In this document: positions 9,039 to 17,594 of the stretch, piece by piece
Layout: every line of letters begins with the position of its first letter
Position numbering within the stretch: the stretch's first letter is position 1
Assembly (NCBI GenBank): GCA_046290435.1
Contig: JBKAGO010000038.1
Span: 100,760-164,759 of the forward strand
DNA length: 64,000 nt
Direction of reading: 5' to 3'
Origin: CAVQUE01 sp046290435
GTDB taxonomy: Bacteria; Actinomycetota; Acidimicrobiia; Acidimicrobiales; UBA8592
Program-made: the position numbers and the translations under genes
Notes under the pieces: generated by a model
What the model was told of the DNA's origin: nothing
What the model saw: the letters and a program-made list of their open reading frames with translations, nothing else
The model's database searches: none

Positions 9039-10606
9039 GGCGTCTTGTTCCTCATCCACTTCCACCATTGCGATACCGACCGGGCGGTCCCGATCTTCTT
9101 GCACAGCCCCTGGGCGGCGAGATCATCTGCGATACGCAGCGCGGCGTACTGGAGGCCGAGGAAGCTGTCCACGCCTGCGTAGTAGCCGCCGAGCGTCATG
9201 GCTCCCGAGGCGTACATACGGCCCTCGCCATTGGCGGTGCCGCGGATCTCGAAGTGGCGCTCGACATCGAGGCGGCCCTTGGGGTTCTTGCCGACACCGC
9301 TGTGGGTCAACAGGTCCGCCATCAGGCGATGGTCTTCCAGCCGTGCCAGCAAGCCGGTGCCGTCGATGATGAACTGCGCATCGATGCTGTGGATGTCGCC
9401 GGCCTTGGACCGGATGGTGGTGGTGATGCCGCTGCCATCGGGCGACGGATCGACGGACTCGACCTCGCCGATGGCCTGGGAGTAGAAGCCGTCGCGGCGC
9501 CCTCGGATGATCTGTTCCTTCCACGAGCGTCTGGGTGCGGTGTTGGTGCCGCCCATGCTGTCGAGAAAGCGGGCCCGCTCGTCGCCTTCGAGCTGTTCCA
9601 TCTTGAAGCGGAGCTGTCCGCCCCAGGCGGCCTTGGCGAAGTTGAAGCCCTGGTAGGCGAACCCGTTGGCTCCCGGTCGACGGAAGGTCGCCTTGTCTCC
9701 CTGTGGGCCGTCGACGTAGTTGCGGAAGAGATGCACGATGCGGGTCTGCGCACCGGCGTCGATGTCGTCGATGAGGCGCTGCAGGATCCGTGAACCAACG
9801 ATGCCGTTGCCACGAACGAGCACGGTGCACGGACGCCGCTGACACTCCTCGTACACGTGGTCGTGGGGCTCGTATGAGTTCACGACCCGGGTGTAGTCCC
9901 CGGTCCGCTCCCGGTACTCCTGCAGATCGGGCAGGAAGGCCACTCCGGGATAGCCGATGGCGATGTGTACGAAGTTGGTCCGGTACGCCACCCGCTTGGG
10001 CCCGGTCCCTCGCGGTTCGGGCGTCTGAACGACGAAGTAGCCGCCGCCGGCACGCTTGCGGACCATGCGGGCGTACCCGAGCCGCAGCATCTCGTTCCAG
10101 CCGAGACGGGCGATCTCACGCTCGACCGACTCGTAGACCTGGCCCGCCTTGGGCGTGTAGTAGTCGGTGAGGATCGGCTCGGTGGCCACGTTCCACAGCG
10201 GCTTGAAGGATTTGTCCTGCACCGCTTCGCGCACCGCGTAGCTCGGGAAGCCCCAGATGTTGTCCATGACCGATCCCGAGTCCGAGCGCAGCCGCTCGTG
10301 ACGAGGGATCTGGGAGTTGCGTGCGAGGTACTCATAGGTCGCGTAGGGGATGGCGTTGTCGCCGAGCACCCTGATGCGATCGGTGGACATACCCGCCGAT
10401 CGGAGGAACTCGACCAGGGCAAGCGACCCGAGCCCTCCGCCGATCGACACGATGGCGATGTCCTGCACCGGGATCCCGGCGTTGGCCAGGTCGGCATCGG
10501 TCCACACCGACGTGTTGATGAGGTGATCGGTGAGATCGCCTCCCCCACCTCCAGCGGGCGCCTGCTGGCCCCCGATGGCACCGTAGTGCCGCGTCTGATC
10601 ACTCAT
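9035..10606 (-). CDS. FAD/NAD(P)-binding oxidoreductase-like protein
   Basis: 523 aa. Two dinucleotide-binding motifs are visible: VSIGGGLGSLALVEF near residue 50, and VRGNGIVGSRILQRL near residue 260. A third block, FIIDGTGLLARLE, fits the C-terminal flavin-binding region of monooxygenase-like FAD proteins. A Gly-rich tract lies near the N-terminus. No Cys pair for a disulfide reductase is obvious. It is the first gene of a five-gene coupled set (ATGA overlap with the next gene). Substrate and reaction are unknown; similarity to SidA/flavoprotein monooxygenases is only by motif layout. Confidence 0.65.
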   Translation of the reverse strand: MSDQTRHYGAIGGQQAPAGGGGGDLTDHLINTSVWTDADLANAGIPVQDIAIVSIGGGLGSLALVEFLRSAGMSTDRIRVLGDNAIPYATYEYLARNSQIPRHERLRSDSGSVMDNIWGFPSYAVREAVQDKSFKPLWNVATEPILTDYYTPKAGQVYESVEREIARLGWNEMLRLGYARMVRKRAGGGYFVVQTPEPRGTGPKRVAYRTNFVHIAIGYPGVAFLPDLQEYRERTGDYTRVVNSYEPHDHVYEECQRRPCTVLVRGNGIVGSRILQRLIDDIDAGAQTRIVHLFRNYVDGPQGDKATFRRPGANGFAYQGFNFAKAAWGGQLRFKMEQLEGDERARFLDSMGGTNTAPRRSWKEQIIRGRRDGFYSQAIGEVESVDPSPDGSGITTTIRSKAGDIHSIDAQFIIDGTGLLARLEDHRLMADLLTHSGVGKNPKGRLDVERHFEIRGTANGEGRMYASGAMTLGGYYAGVDSFLGLQYAALRIADDLAAQGLCKKIGTARSVSQWWKWMRNKTP

Positions 10607-10729
10607 TTCGACCCCGCTCCCCGCGATAGCGGTCCGACACTAACCCACGACGGGACGGGCACGAAATGGGTCTGGTCTCGGGAACGGGCGCGCCACATAT
10701 CGTCACCGGACGTCGCTCACCGACGGGCG

Positions 10730-12148
10730 TTACAGGCCAGGTCGATCGACCGCTCGCACGCGGACGCCGGCGTGGACGGCCCGGTAGATGCCCAGGTACT
10801 GCTCGCCCGGGACGCGCCAGGACCAGTCGTGGTTCATCGCCCGCCGCTGCATCGCCAGGCGGCGGCGAGGGTTGCGCCAGCCGCGCACAGCCCGGTGCAT
10901 CGCGTCGACCACCGATGCGGTCTCGGCGTGCAGCGCGACGAACCCGGTGCCGCGACCGCTGCTGCGATCTCCGTCGACCACGGTGTCGGCCAGCCCGCCC
11001 ACAGCGGTCACCACTGGCAGGGTGCCGCACGCCATGGCCTGCATCTGGGTGAGACCGCAGGGCTCGAAGCGGCTGGGCATCAGCAACAGATCGCTCCCTG
11101 CGACCAGGAGATGGGCGAAGTCCTCGTCGTAGCCGGGAAGGAACCGGACCTCCCCAGGCCACGCTGCGGACGCCTGCTCGGCTGCGGCGATGAGCGAGGG
11201 ATCGCCCGAGCCGTGCATCACCAGCGAGGCTGGTGCCCCGGCGAGGAAGGGCAACAGGTTGCACACCAGATCGATGCCCTTCTGGTGCACGAACCGGCTG
11301 ACGACCGCTATGACGGGTCCGGCGTCGTGATCGAGGTCGACCTCGTGGAGCAGTTCCTTGCGGCACAGCTCCTTGCCGGAGAGGTCCTTGAGCGAGAAGT
11401 TCACCGGCAGGAGCGGATCGACCGCGGGGTTCCAGCGCGCCATGTCGATGCCGTTGCGGATGCCGACGAGGCGGTCGCCGCGCTGGGCCAGGTCACGTTC
11501 GAGCCCGAAGCCGCCGCCTGGACGAACGATCTCGGCGGCGTGGCCCGGGCTCACGGCGACGACGCGGCTGCAGAGCCGGATGGCGCCCGCCAAGGGGTTG
11601 CACGCCCCATGGTGGGCGAACGCCGCGGCCTGCCCGCCGAGGACGGCGAGCCACCCGGGGTCGCACCACCCCTGATGCGCGAGGTTGTGGACCCCGAGCA
11701 CACAGCGATGTGGTGGCAACCATGCGGCTGCCATCGCTGTGTGCCAGTCGTTGAGATGAACGACGTCGGGGTCGATGCGTCGCGCCATCGCGGCCACTGC
11801 CACCGAGAAGTGGGCGAACCGTCGGTCGTTGTCGGACCAACCCTGGCCGGTGGCCGGGTCGACGTAGGGTCCGGGCCGTTCGATGCCCTCGACGGAGATC
11901 GCGTGGATGTCTCCCGTGCCGGGGCGGTGCGCCGAGCGCACCCGGGCGACGCCGCCGGCCCAGTCGGCGATGTCGATCTGCCAGCTGGCGTCGTGCGCGA
12001 AGTCGACGGGATAGTCGGGCACGACGATCGTCACCTGCACGCCGAGATCACACAGCGCGGACGCGAGGCCGCTGACGGCCTCGCCCAGGCCGCCGACCTT
12101 CACCAGCGGGTCGAATTCGGCGGTGGCGATGAGCACGTGCAGCGGCAT
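10730..12148 (-). CDS. glgA: Glycogen/starch synthase-type glycosyltransferase (GT5)
   Basis: 472 aa. The N-terminal KVGGLGEAV matches the ADP-glucose-binding K-x-G-G-L motif of GlgA; HLNDWHTA and the late block MPSRFEPCGLTQMQAMACGT also match GT5 synthases, with Glu of the EPCGLTQ motif present. It should extend alpha-1,4-glucan from a nucleotide glucose donor in the cytoplasm. ATG 12148 is chosen because it begins directly with MPLHVLIAT, the expected first strand; the frame stays open upstream through non-coding-looking sequence. No other glg gene is adjacent, so it is probably monocistronic. Confidence 0.85.
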   Translation of the reverse strand: MPLHVLIATAEFDPLVKVGGLGEAVSGLASALCDLGVQVTIVVPDYPVDFAHDASWQIDIADWAGGVARVRSAHRPGTGDIHAISVEGIERPGPYVDPATGQGWSDNDRRFAHFSVAVAAMARRIDPDVVHLNDWHTAMAAAWLPPHRCVLGVHNLAHQGWCDPGWLAVLGGQAAAFAHHGACNPLAGAIRLCSRVVAVSPGHAAEIVRPGGGFGLERDLAQRGDRLVGIRNGIDMARWNPAVDPLLPVNFSLKDLSGKELCRKELLHEVDLDHDAGPVIAVVSRFVHQKGIDLVCNLLPFLAGAPASLVMHGSGDPSLIAAAEQASAAWPGEVRFLPGYDEDFAHLLVAGSDLLLMPSRFEPCGLTQMQAMACGTLPVVTAVGGLADTVVDGDRSSGRGTGFVALHAETASVVDAMHRAVRGWRNPRRRLAMQRRAMNHDWSWRVPGEQYLGIYRAVHAGVRVRAVDRPGL

Positions 12149-12354
12149 CGTCGGCTCCGGAGCGGTGGTCGGTTCGTCACCAGAGTTCCTAGCAACCTGA
12201 CCGGACCGCGACAGGGCACGAAGACCCCCTTTCACGAGCCCGAAACCAGAATTCGCTTCCCGTTCACCCCGGAGGTGACCGACCGCTCCCGACAGGTGAA
12301 TGCGAGGGGCCGACGACGACACGCCCCGCGCTGGAGCCCGAGGAGCGGCTTCGC

Positions 12355-12891
12355 TCAGTCGGCCGAAGCCGCTCGTGCCTCGCCCGCGCTGAAGACGGCG
12401 CGCAGGTCTTCGAGGCCGGCCGGCAACTCGATCGGAGGGTCGGGCAGCTGCTCGACGCCGCGGGCTTCGAGGATGGCGGCCATGACCTCGGGCTCGTCGC
12501 TCCACGAGCGGGGGTCGCCCATCATGACCTCGTAGAGCTCGACGCCCTCCGGGCCGGCGACGAATGGTCCGAAGGCTGCCCCGAACGGCAGCTCGATGTG
12601 GGTGCCGGGGCCACAGCGGACGTCGCCGCAGGTGAACTCGCCCGACAGCACGGTGAGGACGTGGGGGCTGTAGTGGCCGTGGCGGCGGACGATCATGCCC
12701 GGGTCCCAGCGGGCGAACAGCGCGAGGTACAGGGGCTCGACCGAGAAGGCGACCCAACGTTCCCACACGTGGGACTCCGACCCATCGGGGTTGCGTTGGC
12801 TGCGCACCGCGATCCAGGGCACGTCGTTGTCGCCACCGGGAGCGATGATGCTGTGCTCGGCGCCGTCGATGCGTGGGCTGGCTCCGGTCAT
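12355..12891 (-). CDS. Cupin-fold protein
   Basis: 178 aa with a single cupin core: HGHYSPHVLTVLSGEF carries the usual His pair, and GPGTHIELPFGA follows as the second motif. Metal binding is likely. It begins 7 nt after the stop of the amidohydrolase gene, so the two are probably co-transcribed and may act on the same small molecule, either as a cupin enzyme or an anti-ECF-type ChrR-like sensor. No specific substrate can be read. Confidence 0.7.
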   Translation of the reverse strand: MTGASPRIDGAEHSIIAPGGDNDVPWIAVRSQRNPDGSESHVWERWVAFSVEPLYLALFARWDPGMIVRRHGHYSPHVLTVLSGEFTCGDVRCGPGTHIELPFGAAFGPFVAGPEGVELYEVMMGDPRSWSDEPEVMAAILEARGVEQLPDPPIELPAGLEDLRAVFSAGEARAASAD

Positions 12892-12898
12892 GGCCGCC

Positions 12899-14128
12899 TC
12901 AGCTCGTGATGCCGAAGCGGTGCAGGCCGTAGGCCTCGATGGCGTTGCCGCGCAGCACCTTGGCGCAGTCTGTGGCGTTCATGCCGACCGCGGCGAACAT
13001 GTCGTGCGCGACCTTGCGCGAGTGCGGGAAGGTCCCGTCGGAGTGCGGGTAGTCGGTCTCGAACAGGATCTGATCGATGCCGACGTCGTCGCGCTGCTTC
13101 AGTCCGACGAGGTCGTCGAAGATGCAGCCGTACACGCGGCCCTTCACGATCTCGCTGGGGAGCAGGCCGTCGCCGCCGACACCGCCACGACCTTCGCGGT
13201 AGACCGAGTCCATGCGCTCGAGCTGGAACGGCATCCAGCCGACCTGGCTCTCGGCGAACGCGATCTTGATCCCGGGGAAGCGGGCCAACGAACCCGAGAA
13301 CACCCAGTCGACCAGCGACGCCTCGGCGTTCTGGGCGTAGAGCGACATCGATGCGGCCAGCGGTGCGTCGGGCGAGGTGGTGGGCATGGACGACGACGAT
13401 CCGATGTGCATCGACACGGTGGTGTCGGTCTCCTGGCAGGCGTCCCACAACACGTCCCACTCGCCGGAGTACATGGTGGCGCAGCCGAGCTTGGAGGGGT
13501 TCTCGGAGAACGCGATGGCGTAGCTGCCCTTGTCGGCGCAGCGGCGCACCTCGGCCGCGGCGAGCGCCGGGTCCCACAGCGGGATCAGCGTGAGGGGGAT
13601 GAGCCGACCGGCGCCGGCGCCGGCGCACCAGTCGTCGATGATCCAGTCGTTGTAGATCTGCAGGCACGCGAGCGCCAGCTCCTTGTCGTCGCGCTCGAGG
13701 AAACCCTGCCCGGCGAAGCGGGGAAAGATGTTGGGGTAGTTGATGGCCGCCTCGACATGGTTGAGCGTCATGTCCTCGAGGCGGGCCGCCTGGTCGTAGG
13801 TGCCGGGGCGGAAGTCCTCGTAGACCGCGGCGACGTTGCGCTGCTCTTCGCGGGGGATGCCGGCCGGGCCGTGGAGCAGGCCCGTGGGGACGACGGCGTC
13901 CTCGAAGAGCCACACGTCGCACAGCTGTCCGTCGTCGGCGCCACGGGTGAAGCCGTAGTGACCGCCGGAGAACTCGAGGCGGATCTTGTCCTGCACGACC
14001 CGCGGGCCGCGGTCGCGAAGGGACGCCGGCAGCTCGCGCTGCCAGAGGTCCTTGGGTTCCATGACGTGATCATCGACCGAGATGATGAGTGGGAGGTCTT
14101 CTTCGGCGGGAGTGGCGTCGGCGTTCAC
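12899..14128 (-). CDS. Amidohydrolase-2 family metal-dependent hydrolase
   Basis: 409 aa from GTG 14128. The first strand ends in SVDDHVME, where amidohydrolase-2 proteins usually have D-x-H; later blocks include INYPNIFPRF, VSMHIGSSSS and ILFETDYPHSDGTFPHS, the typical metal/catalytic Asp block of ACMSD-like decarboxylases and hydrolases. This class is abundant in Acidimicrobiia and mycobacteria with unknown substrates. It is followed closely by a cupin gene. Whether it hydrolyses or decarboxylates cannot be told from sequence. Confidence 0.8.
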   Translation of the reverse strand: MNADATPAEEDLPLIISVDDHVMEPKDLWQRELPASLRDRGPRVVQDKIRLEFSGGHYGFTRGADDGQLCDVWLFEDAVVPTGLLHGPAGIPREEQRNVAAVYEDFRPGTYDQAARLEDMTLNHVEAAINYPNIFPRFAGQGFLERDDKELALACLQIYNDWIIDDWCAGAGAGRLIPLTLIPLWDPALAAAEVRRCADKGSYAIAFSENPSKLGCATMYSGEWDVLWDACQETDTTVSMHIGSSSSMPTTSPDAPLAASMSLYAQNAEASLVDWVFSGSLARFPGIKIAFAESQVGWMPFQLERMDSVYREGRGGVGGDGLLPSEIVKGRVYGCIFDDLVGLKQRDDVGIDQILFETDYPHSDGTFPHSRKVAHDMFAAVGMNATDCAKVLRGNAIEAYGLHRFGITS

Positions 14129-14225
14129 GGTGCGATTGTCGCACCGAACCGAACGGTCCTCAATGGCAGCGCCGCCGAGCAGTGGCCGACGTGGATCGCA
14201 CCCGGGCAGGTTCCGATGGCGCAGG

Positions 14226-15320
14226 TCAGGGCAGGCGGGCCAGCAGGTTCCGGTCGGTGACGGTCTGGGACGAGCGCGCCAGGACCAGCTCCGCCAGCGT
14301 GACGGCCCGCTCCTGGTCGGTGTCGCAGAAGCCACCGATGATGATGGGGTAGGCCATGATCCACAGCACGGCGATGTCGTAGTCGTCGCGGGCCTGCTCC
14401 AGCGTGTAGCCCTCGACACCCGACGCCGTGAGTGCATCGCGGTAGTACGCGATGAGCTCCTCCTCGCACTGGCGGCGGATGTCGGTGTCCATGCTCTGGC
14501 TCAGCATGTACGCGAGGTCCTGCATCGGGTTCGAGATCATGATCGCCTGCCAGTCGATGAGCACGATGGGGTGCTGATCGGCCTGCTGGGCGAACATCAC
14601 GTTGTCGAGCCGGACGTCGCCGTGGACGAGCGTCTGGGTGCGCTCCCCCATCATCCGGTGCAGGTCTCGCAGCGAGTCGACGAACCGGGGCAGTGCCTCG
14701 AGGACGTCGGGCGTGATGGCGTGCGGGAACAGCTCGCGGCATCGCTCCCAGGTCATGTCGACGCTCGGGACGAACGAATCCACATAGCTCGCGTCGATGC
14801 GCATCGTGTCGGCGAGCAGCGGCTGGTCGGTCCGGCCCCAGAACCCGGCGGTGAGCGGCGTGAACGAATCGATGATCGCCTTCGCCTCTTCGGCGTCGAT
14901 GCCGAGGATCTGGTCGCCGGCGCGGTAGGCCTTGAGATCTTCGAGGACGACGGCGTTGTCGCCGGTGGCCGGGTCGATCGCGGCGAAGTAGCAACGCGGG
15001 AGCGGCATCTCGATCTGCGGCGCGATGTTGTCGAAGAAGTCGATCTCGCGGCCGTACATGTTGGTGTTCATCGCGACGGCCCGGTTGACCTCGACCGGCG
15101 TGGCGAACTTGATGACCACCGTGTCGGGTGCGCTCGCGCCGGCGCCGCTGTACTCGAGGGCGACACGTACGACGAGGCCGAGCAGGCTGATGCCCTCGCC
15201 GATCACCTCGGTCTCGAAGCCGACGACCTCGGTGGCGCTGTCGAGGTCGCCGGCGCCCCGCAGCATCGAGGTGAGCCATTGCGCGGTGATCTCGTCGGGG
15301 TGTGCCGGAAAGTCGTTCAT
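14226..15320 (-). CDS. APH/ecdysteroid-kinase-like phosphotransferase
   Basis: 364 aa. Kinase-like landmarks are VVIKFATP (ATP-binding Lys), LVHGDVRLDNVMF (catalytic loop, H-G-D-x-x-x-x-N) and LIDWQAI (metal Asp). ATG 15320 is chosen because AAGGACCC lies just upstream; a longer frame would add 15 unlikely residues. In this family the substrates range from aminoglycosides to sterols and acyl carriers, and in actinobacteria many are next to acyl-CoA dehydrogenases. Here it sits beside an amidohydrolase, giving no strong clue. One of three such kinases in the window. Confidence 0.8.
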   Translation of the reverse strand: MNDFPAHPDEITAQWLTSMLRGAGDLDSATEVVGFETEVIGEGISLLGLVVRVALEYSGAGASAPDTVVIKFATPVEVNRAVAMNTNMYGREIDFFDNIAPQIEMPLPRCYFAAIDPATGDNAVVLEDLKAYRAGDQILGIDAEEAKAIIDSFTPLTAGFWGRTDQPLLADTMRIDASYVDSFVPSVDMTWERCRELFPHAITPDVLEALPRFVDSLRDLHRMMGERTQTLVHGDVRLDNVMFAQQADQHPIVLIDWQAIMISNPMQDLAYMLSQSMDTDIRRQCEEELIAYYRDALTASGVEGYTLEQARDDYDIAVLWIMAYPIIIGGFCDTDQERAVTLAELVLARSSQTVTDRNLLARLP

Positions 15321-15443
15321 CGTGGGTCCTTCGCCGATCGCTGTCGGGCGAAGTCTGCCACTCACGCCGGGCGCGTGACGGCGGTCACCGTGCGTCGGTG
15401 TGCCGGACCGGCTCGGCCCGGCTCGGGTCGAGGACCGGAGAGG

Positions 15444-17141
15444 TCAGCGAACCCGTCTCGTCGTCTCACAGGCGCGGGCGCGGTCACGTCCGGGACCGCC
15501 GTTGCAGGTGTCGCGGCCCGGGCCGCCATGGAGCAGATCGCGGCCCGGTCCGCCGTGGAGGACGTCGCGGCCCGCGTTGGCGAAGATGCGGTCGTTGCCT
15601 CCGAGGCCGAAGATGCGATCGTTGCCCGGTCCGCCACGGATCGTGTCGCGTCCCGGACTGCCACAGATGATGTCGTTGCCACCGCGGCCGATGATCGTCA
15701 CGCCACCACGGTTGCGGGTGACGATCACGTCGTCGCCGCGGGTGCCCACGATGCGCTTGCGGTTCGGGCCACCCACGATGGTCGCCTCACGGCCCCGACA
15801 CAGCGGCACCGGAGCAGGCTCCGCGACCGGGGTGGGGTCGGGCGCGACCGTCGGGGTCGGATCGGGTGTCGGATCGGGCGTCGGGGTCGGTGGAGGTGTC
15901 ACAGCACGGGCGAGCAGCGGGATGTCGACCGCAGGGAGGGCGTCGCCCATCTCCCCTCCGGCGTCGCCTCGGCTATCGATGTCGCCATAGCCGAGCTGGC
16001 CGTTGCTGTTGCCTCCCCAGCACCTGAGGGACCCATCGTCGAGCAACGCGCACGCGTGATTCCCCCCGGCGGTGATGGCGGCAACGCTGCGATCGCCGCC
16101 GAGGTCGACCGGCAGGAGGGCGTCACCCATCTCCCCGGTTTGATCGCCGCGGTGCTCGACGTCGCCGGCGCCCAGCTGACCGGTGGTGTTACGGCCCCAA
16201 CACTTGGTCGTGGCGTCATCGAGCAGGGCACAGGTGAAGAAGACACCGGCGGTGATGGCAGTGGCGGTCCGACCGGGGCCGAGGTCGACCGGCGCGAGAC
16301 CGTCGCCCATCTCACCGACTTGATCGCCACGGTGGAACGTGTCGCCGTAGCCGAGCTGACCGTAGAGGTTGTCGCCCCAGCACTTGAGGCTGCCGTCGTC
16401 GAGGAGCGCGCACGTGTGAGCGATCCCAGCTGCGATGGCGGTGGCGGTCCGGTCGGGGCCGAGATCGACCGGCAGGAGATTGGCGCCCATCTCACCGGGA
16501 GCGTCGCCACGGTGGAGGGTGTCGCCGTAGCCCAGCTGACCGCTGGCGTTGTTGCCCCAGCACTTGACGCTGCCGTCGTCGAGGAGCGCGCACGTGTGGA
16601 CACCGCCGGCCGTGATGGCCGTGGCGGTCCGGTCGGGGCCGAGGTCGACCGGCAGGAGATCGGCGCCCATCTCCCCGACTTGATCGCCACGGTGGAACGT
16701 GTCGCCGATGCCGAGCCGGCCGCGGCCGTTGTTGCCCCAGCACTTGACGCTGCCGTCGTCGAGGAGCGCGCACGTGTGATCGTCTCCGGCCGCGATGGCG
16801 GTGGCGGTCAGGCCTGGACCGACGTCGACGAGGCGCATGTTGCGGCCCATCTCGTCGAGGCCATCACCGACGTCGTCGGTGTCTCCGTAACCGAGTTCAC
16901 CGAATGCGTTGGCTCCCCAACAGCGGACTTCGCCGTCGTCGTCGATGGCACAGGTGTGGCCCCCACCGGCGGTGATCGAACGGAACGCGAGGGGCGCGCC
17001 GGGGGCCTCGTTGCCGTCCGCACCGGCGGGAGCGACCAGGGGCGGTCCGAAGGCGGAGATCAGGACTACGAGGGCAGCGGCTGCCGCGCACGCCAACGCC
17101 ACCCGGCGGTGCTTGGCGGCGGGGGGCGATGGCGGGGGCAT
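15444..17141 (-). CDS. Secreted RCC1-repeat protein with C-terminal RTX-like repeats
   Basis: 565 aa. The N-terminus is basic and then hydrophobic (ALACAAAAALVVLISAFG), a signal peptide or anchor. Six to seven RCC1-like units follow, each with the pattern AGxxHTCALLDDGSxKCWGxN and a GD-rich turn, enough for one beta-propeller. The core Cys pairs in each blade could form disulfides. After a PTPDPTP linker comes a run of GGxGxD-type nonapeptides (GGPGNDRIFGLGGNDRIF and following), which form calcium-binding beta-rolls. The protein is likely exported and surface- or matrix-located. Repeat DNA is highly self-similar, with period about 180 bp. Confidence 0.8.
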   Translation of the reverse strand: MPPPSPPAAKHRRVALACAAAAALVVLISAFGPPLVAPAGADGNEAPGAPLAFRSITAGGGHTCAIDDDGEVRCWGANAFGELGYGDTDDVGDGLDEMGRNMRLVDVGPGLTATAIAAGDDHTCALLDDGSVKCWGNNGRGRLGIGDTFHRGDQVGEMGADLLPVDLGPDRTATAITAGGVHTCALLDDGSVKCWGNNASGQLGYGDTLHRGDAPGEMGANLLPVDLGPDRTATAIAAGIAHTCALLDDGSLKCWGDNLYGQLGYGDTFHRGDQVGEMGDGLAPVDLGPGRTATAITAGVFFTCALLDDATTKCWGRNTTGQLGAGDVEHRGDQTGEMGDALLPVDLGGDRSVAAITAGGNHACALLDDGSLRCWGGNSNGQLGYGDIDSRGDAGGEMGDALPAVDIPLLARAVTPPPTPTPDPTPDPTPTVAPDPTPVAEPAPVPLCRGREATIVGGPNRKRIVGTRGDDVIVTRNRGGVTIIGRGGNDIICGSPGRDTIRGGPGNDRIFGLGGNDRIFANAGRDVLHGGPGRDLLHGGPGRDTCNGGPGRDRARACETTRRVR

Positions 17142-17360
17142 GGTCTCGTGCTCCTCTGCGGGTCGCTCGGCGAACCGTCACCACGGCCGCCGCCCCGTCC
17201 ATCGGCGCGGCGGGCGCAGACATGAGCGGCTGTCGATCCGGGTGTGGCCGGGCCAGAGGAGGCGGCGCGCACCGTGCCCGCGTGCCGTCGAGGACGCACA
17301 CGCACAGCGCTGGCAGTGAGGAGAGCACGAGCGGCCTGCGGGCGGCCGCTACCGAGCCCG

Positions 17361-17477
17361 CTAGAGGATGCTCGTGCCCGACTTGGACTTCTTGTCCTTC
17401 TTCGCCTGACGCTTCTCTTTGGGTGTCTTGGAAGCGGCGGTCTTGGCGGCTCTGCCGCCCTTGTCCTTGCCTGCCAT
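17361..17477 (-). CDS. Very small Lys-rich basic protein, 38 aa
   Basis: ATG 17477 is preceded by GAGGAGCCACC. The product starts MAGKDKGGRAAKTAASK and is more than one-third Lys/Arg, with no hydrophobic segment. Such peptides may bind nucleic acid or ribosomes, but no family is recognised. Composition and the good ribosome site support it as a real gene; it is short enough to be missed by default gene calling. Confidence 0.55.
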   Translation of the reverse strand: MAGKDKGGRAAKTAASKTPKEKRQAKKDKKSKSGTSIL

Positions 17478-17594
17478 GGTGGCTCCTCGGTGCCCGACCG
17501 ATAGCCGGGCTCGGACCACTCTCCCACACGACGGCGCCCGTGCTGCCGCGAGACGCTGCGGCTCGGCGCCTCGCAAGCGAGGCGAAGCGACCCC

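Noticed and set aside
9965..12535. Long plus-strand open frame antisense to the oxidoreductase and glgA genes
   Set aside because: No family features; opposite strand carries intact motifs for both genes.
15731..16900. Periodic spacing near 180 bp considered as a CRISPR array
   Set aside because: The repeats are coding RCC1 units with conserved protein sequence, and far too long and variable for CRISPR repeats.
14082..17225. A 1047-codon plus-strand open frame antisense to the APH and RCC1/RTX genes
   Set aside because: Its apparent repeats mirror the RCC1 units on the other strand.
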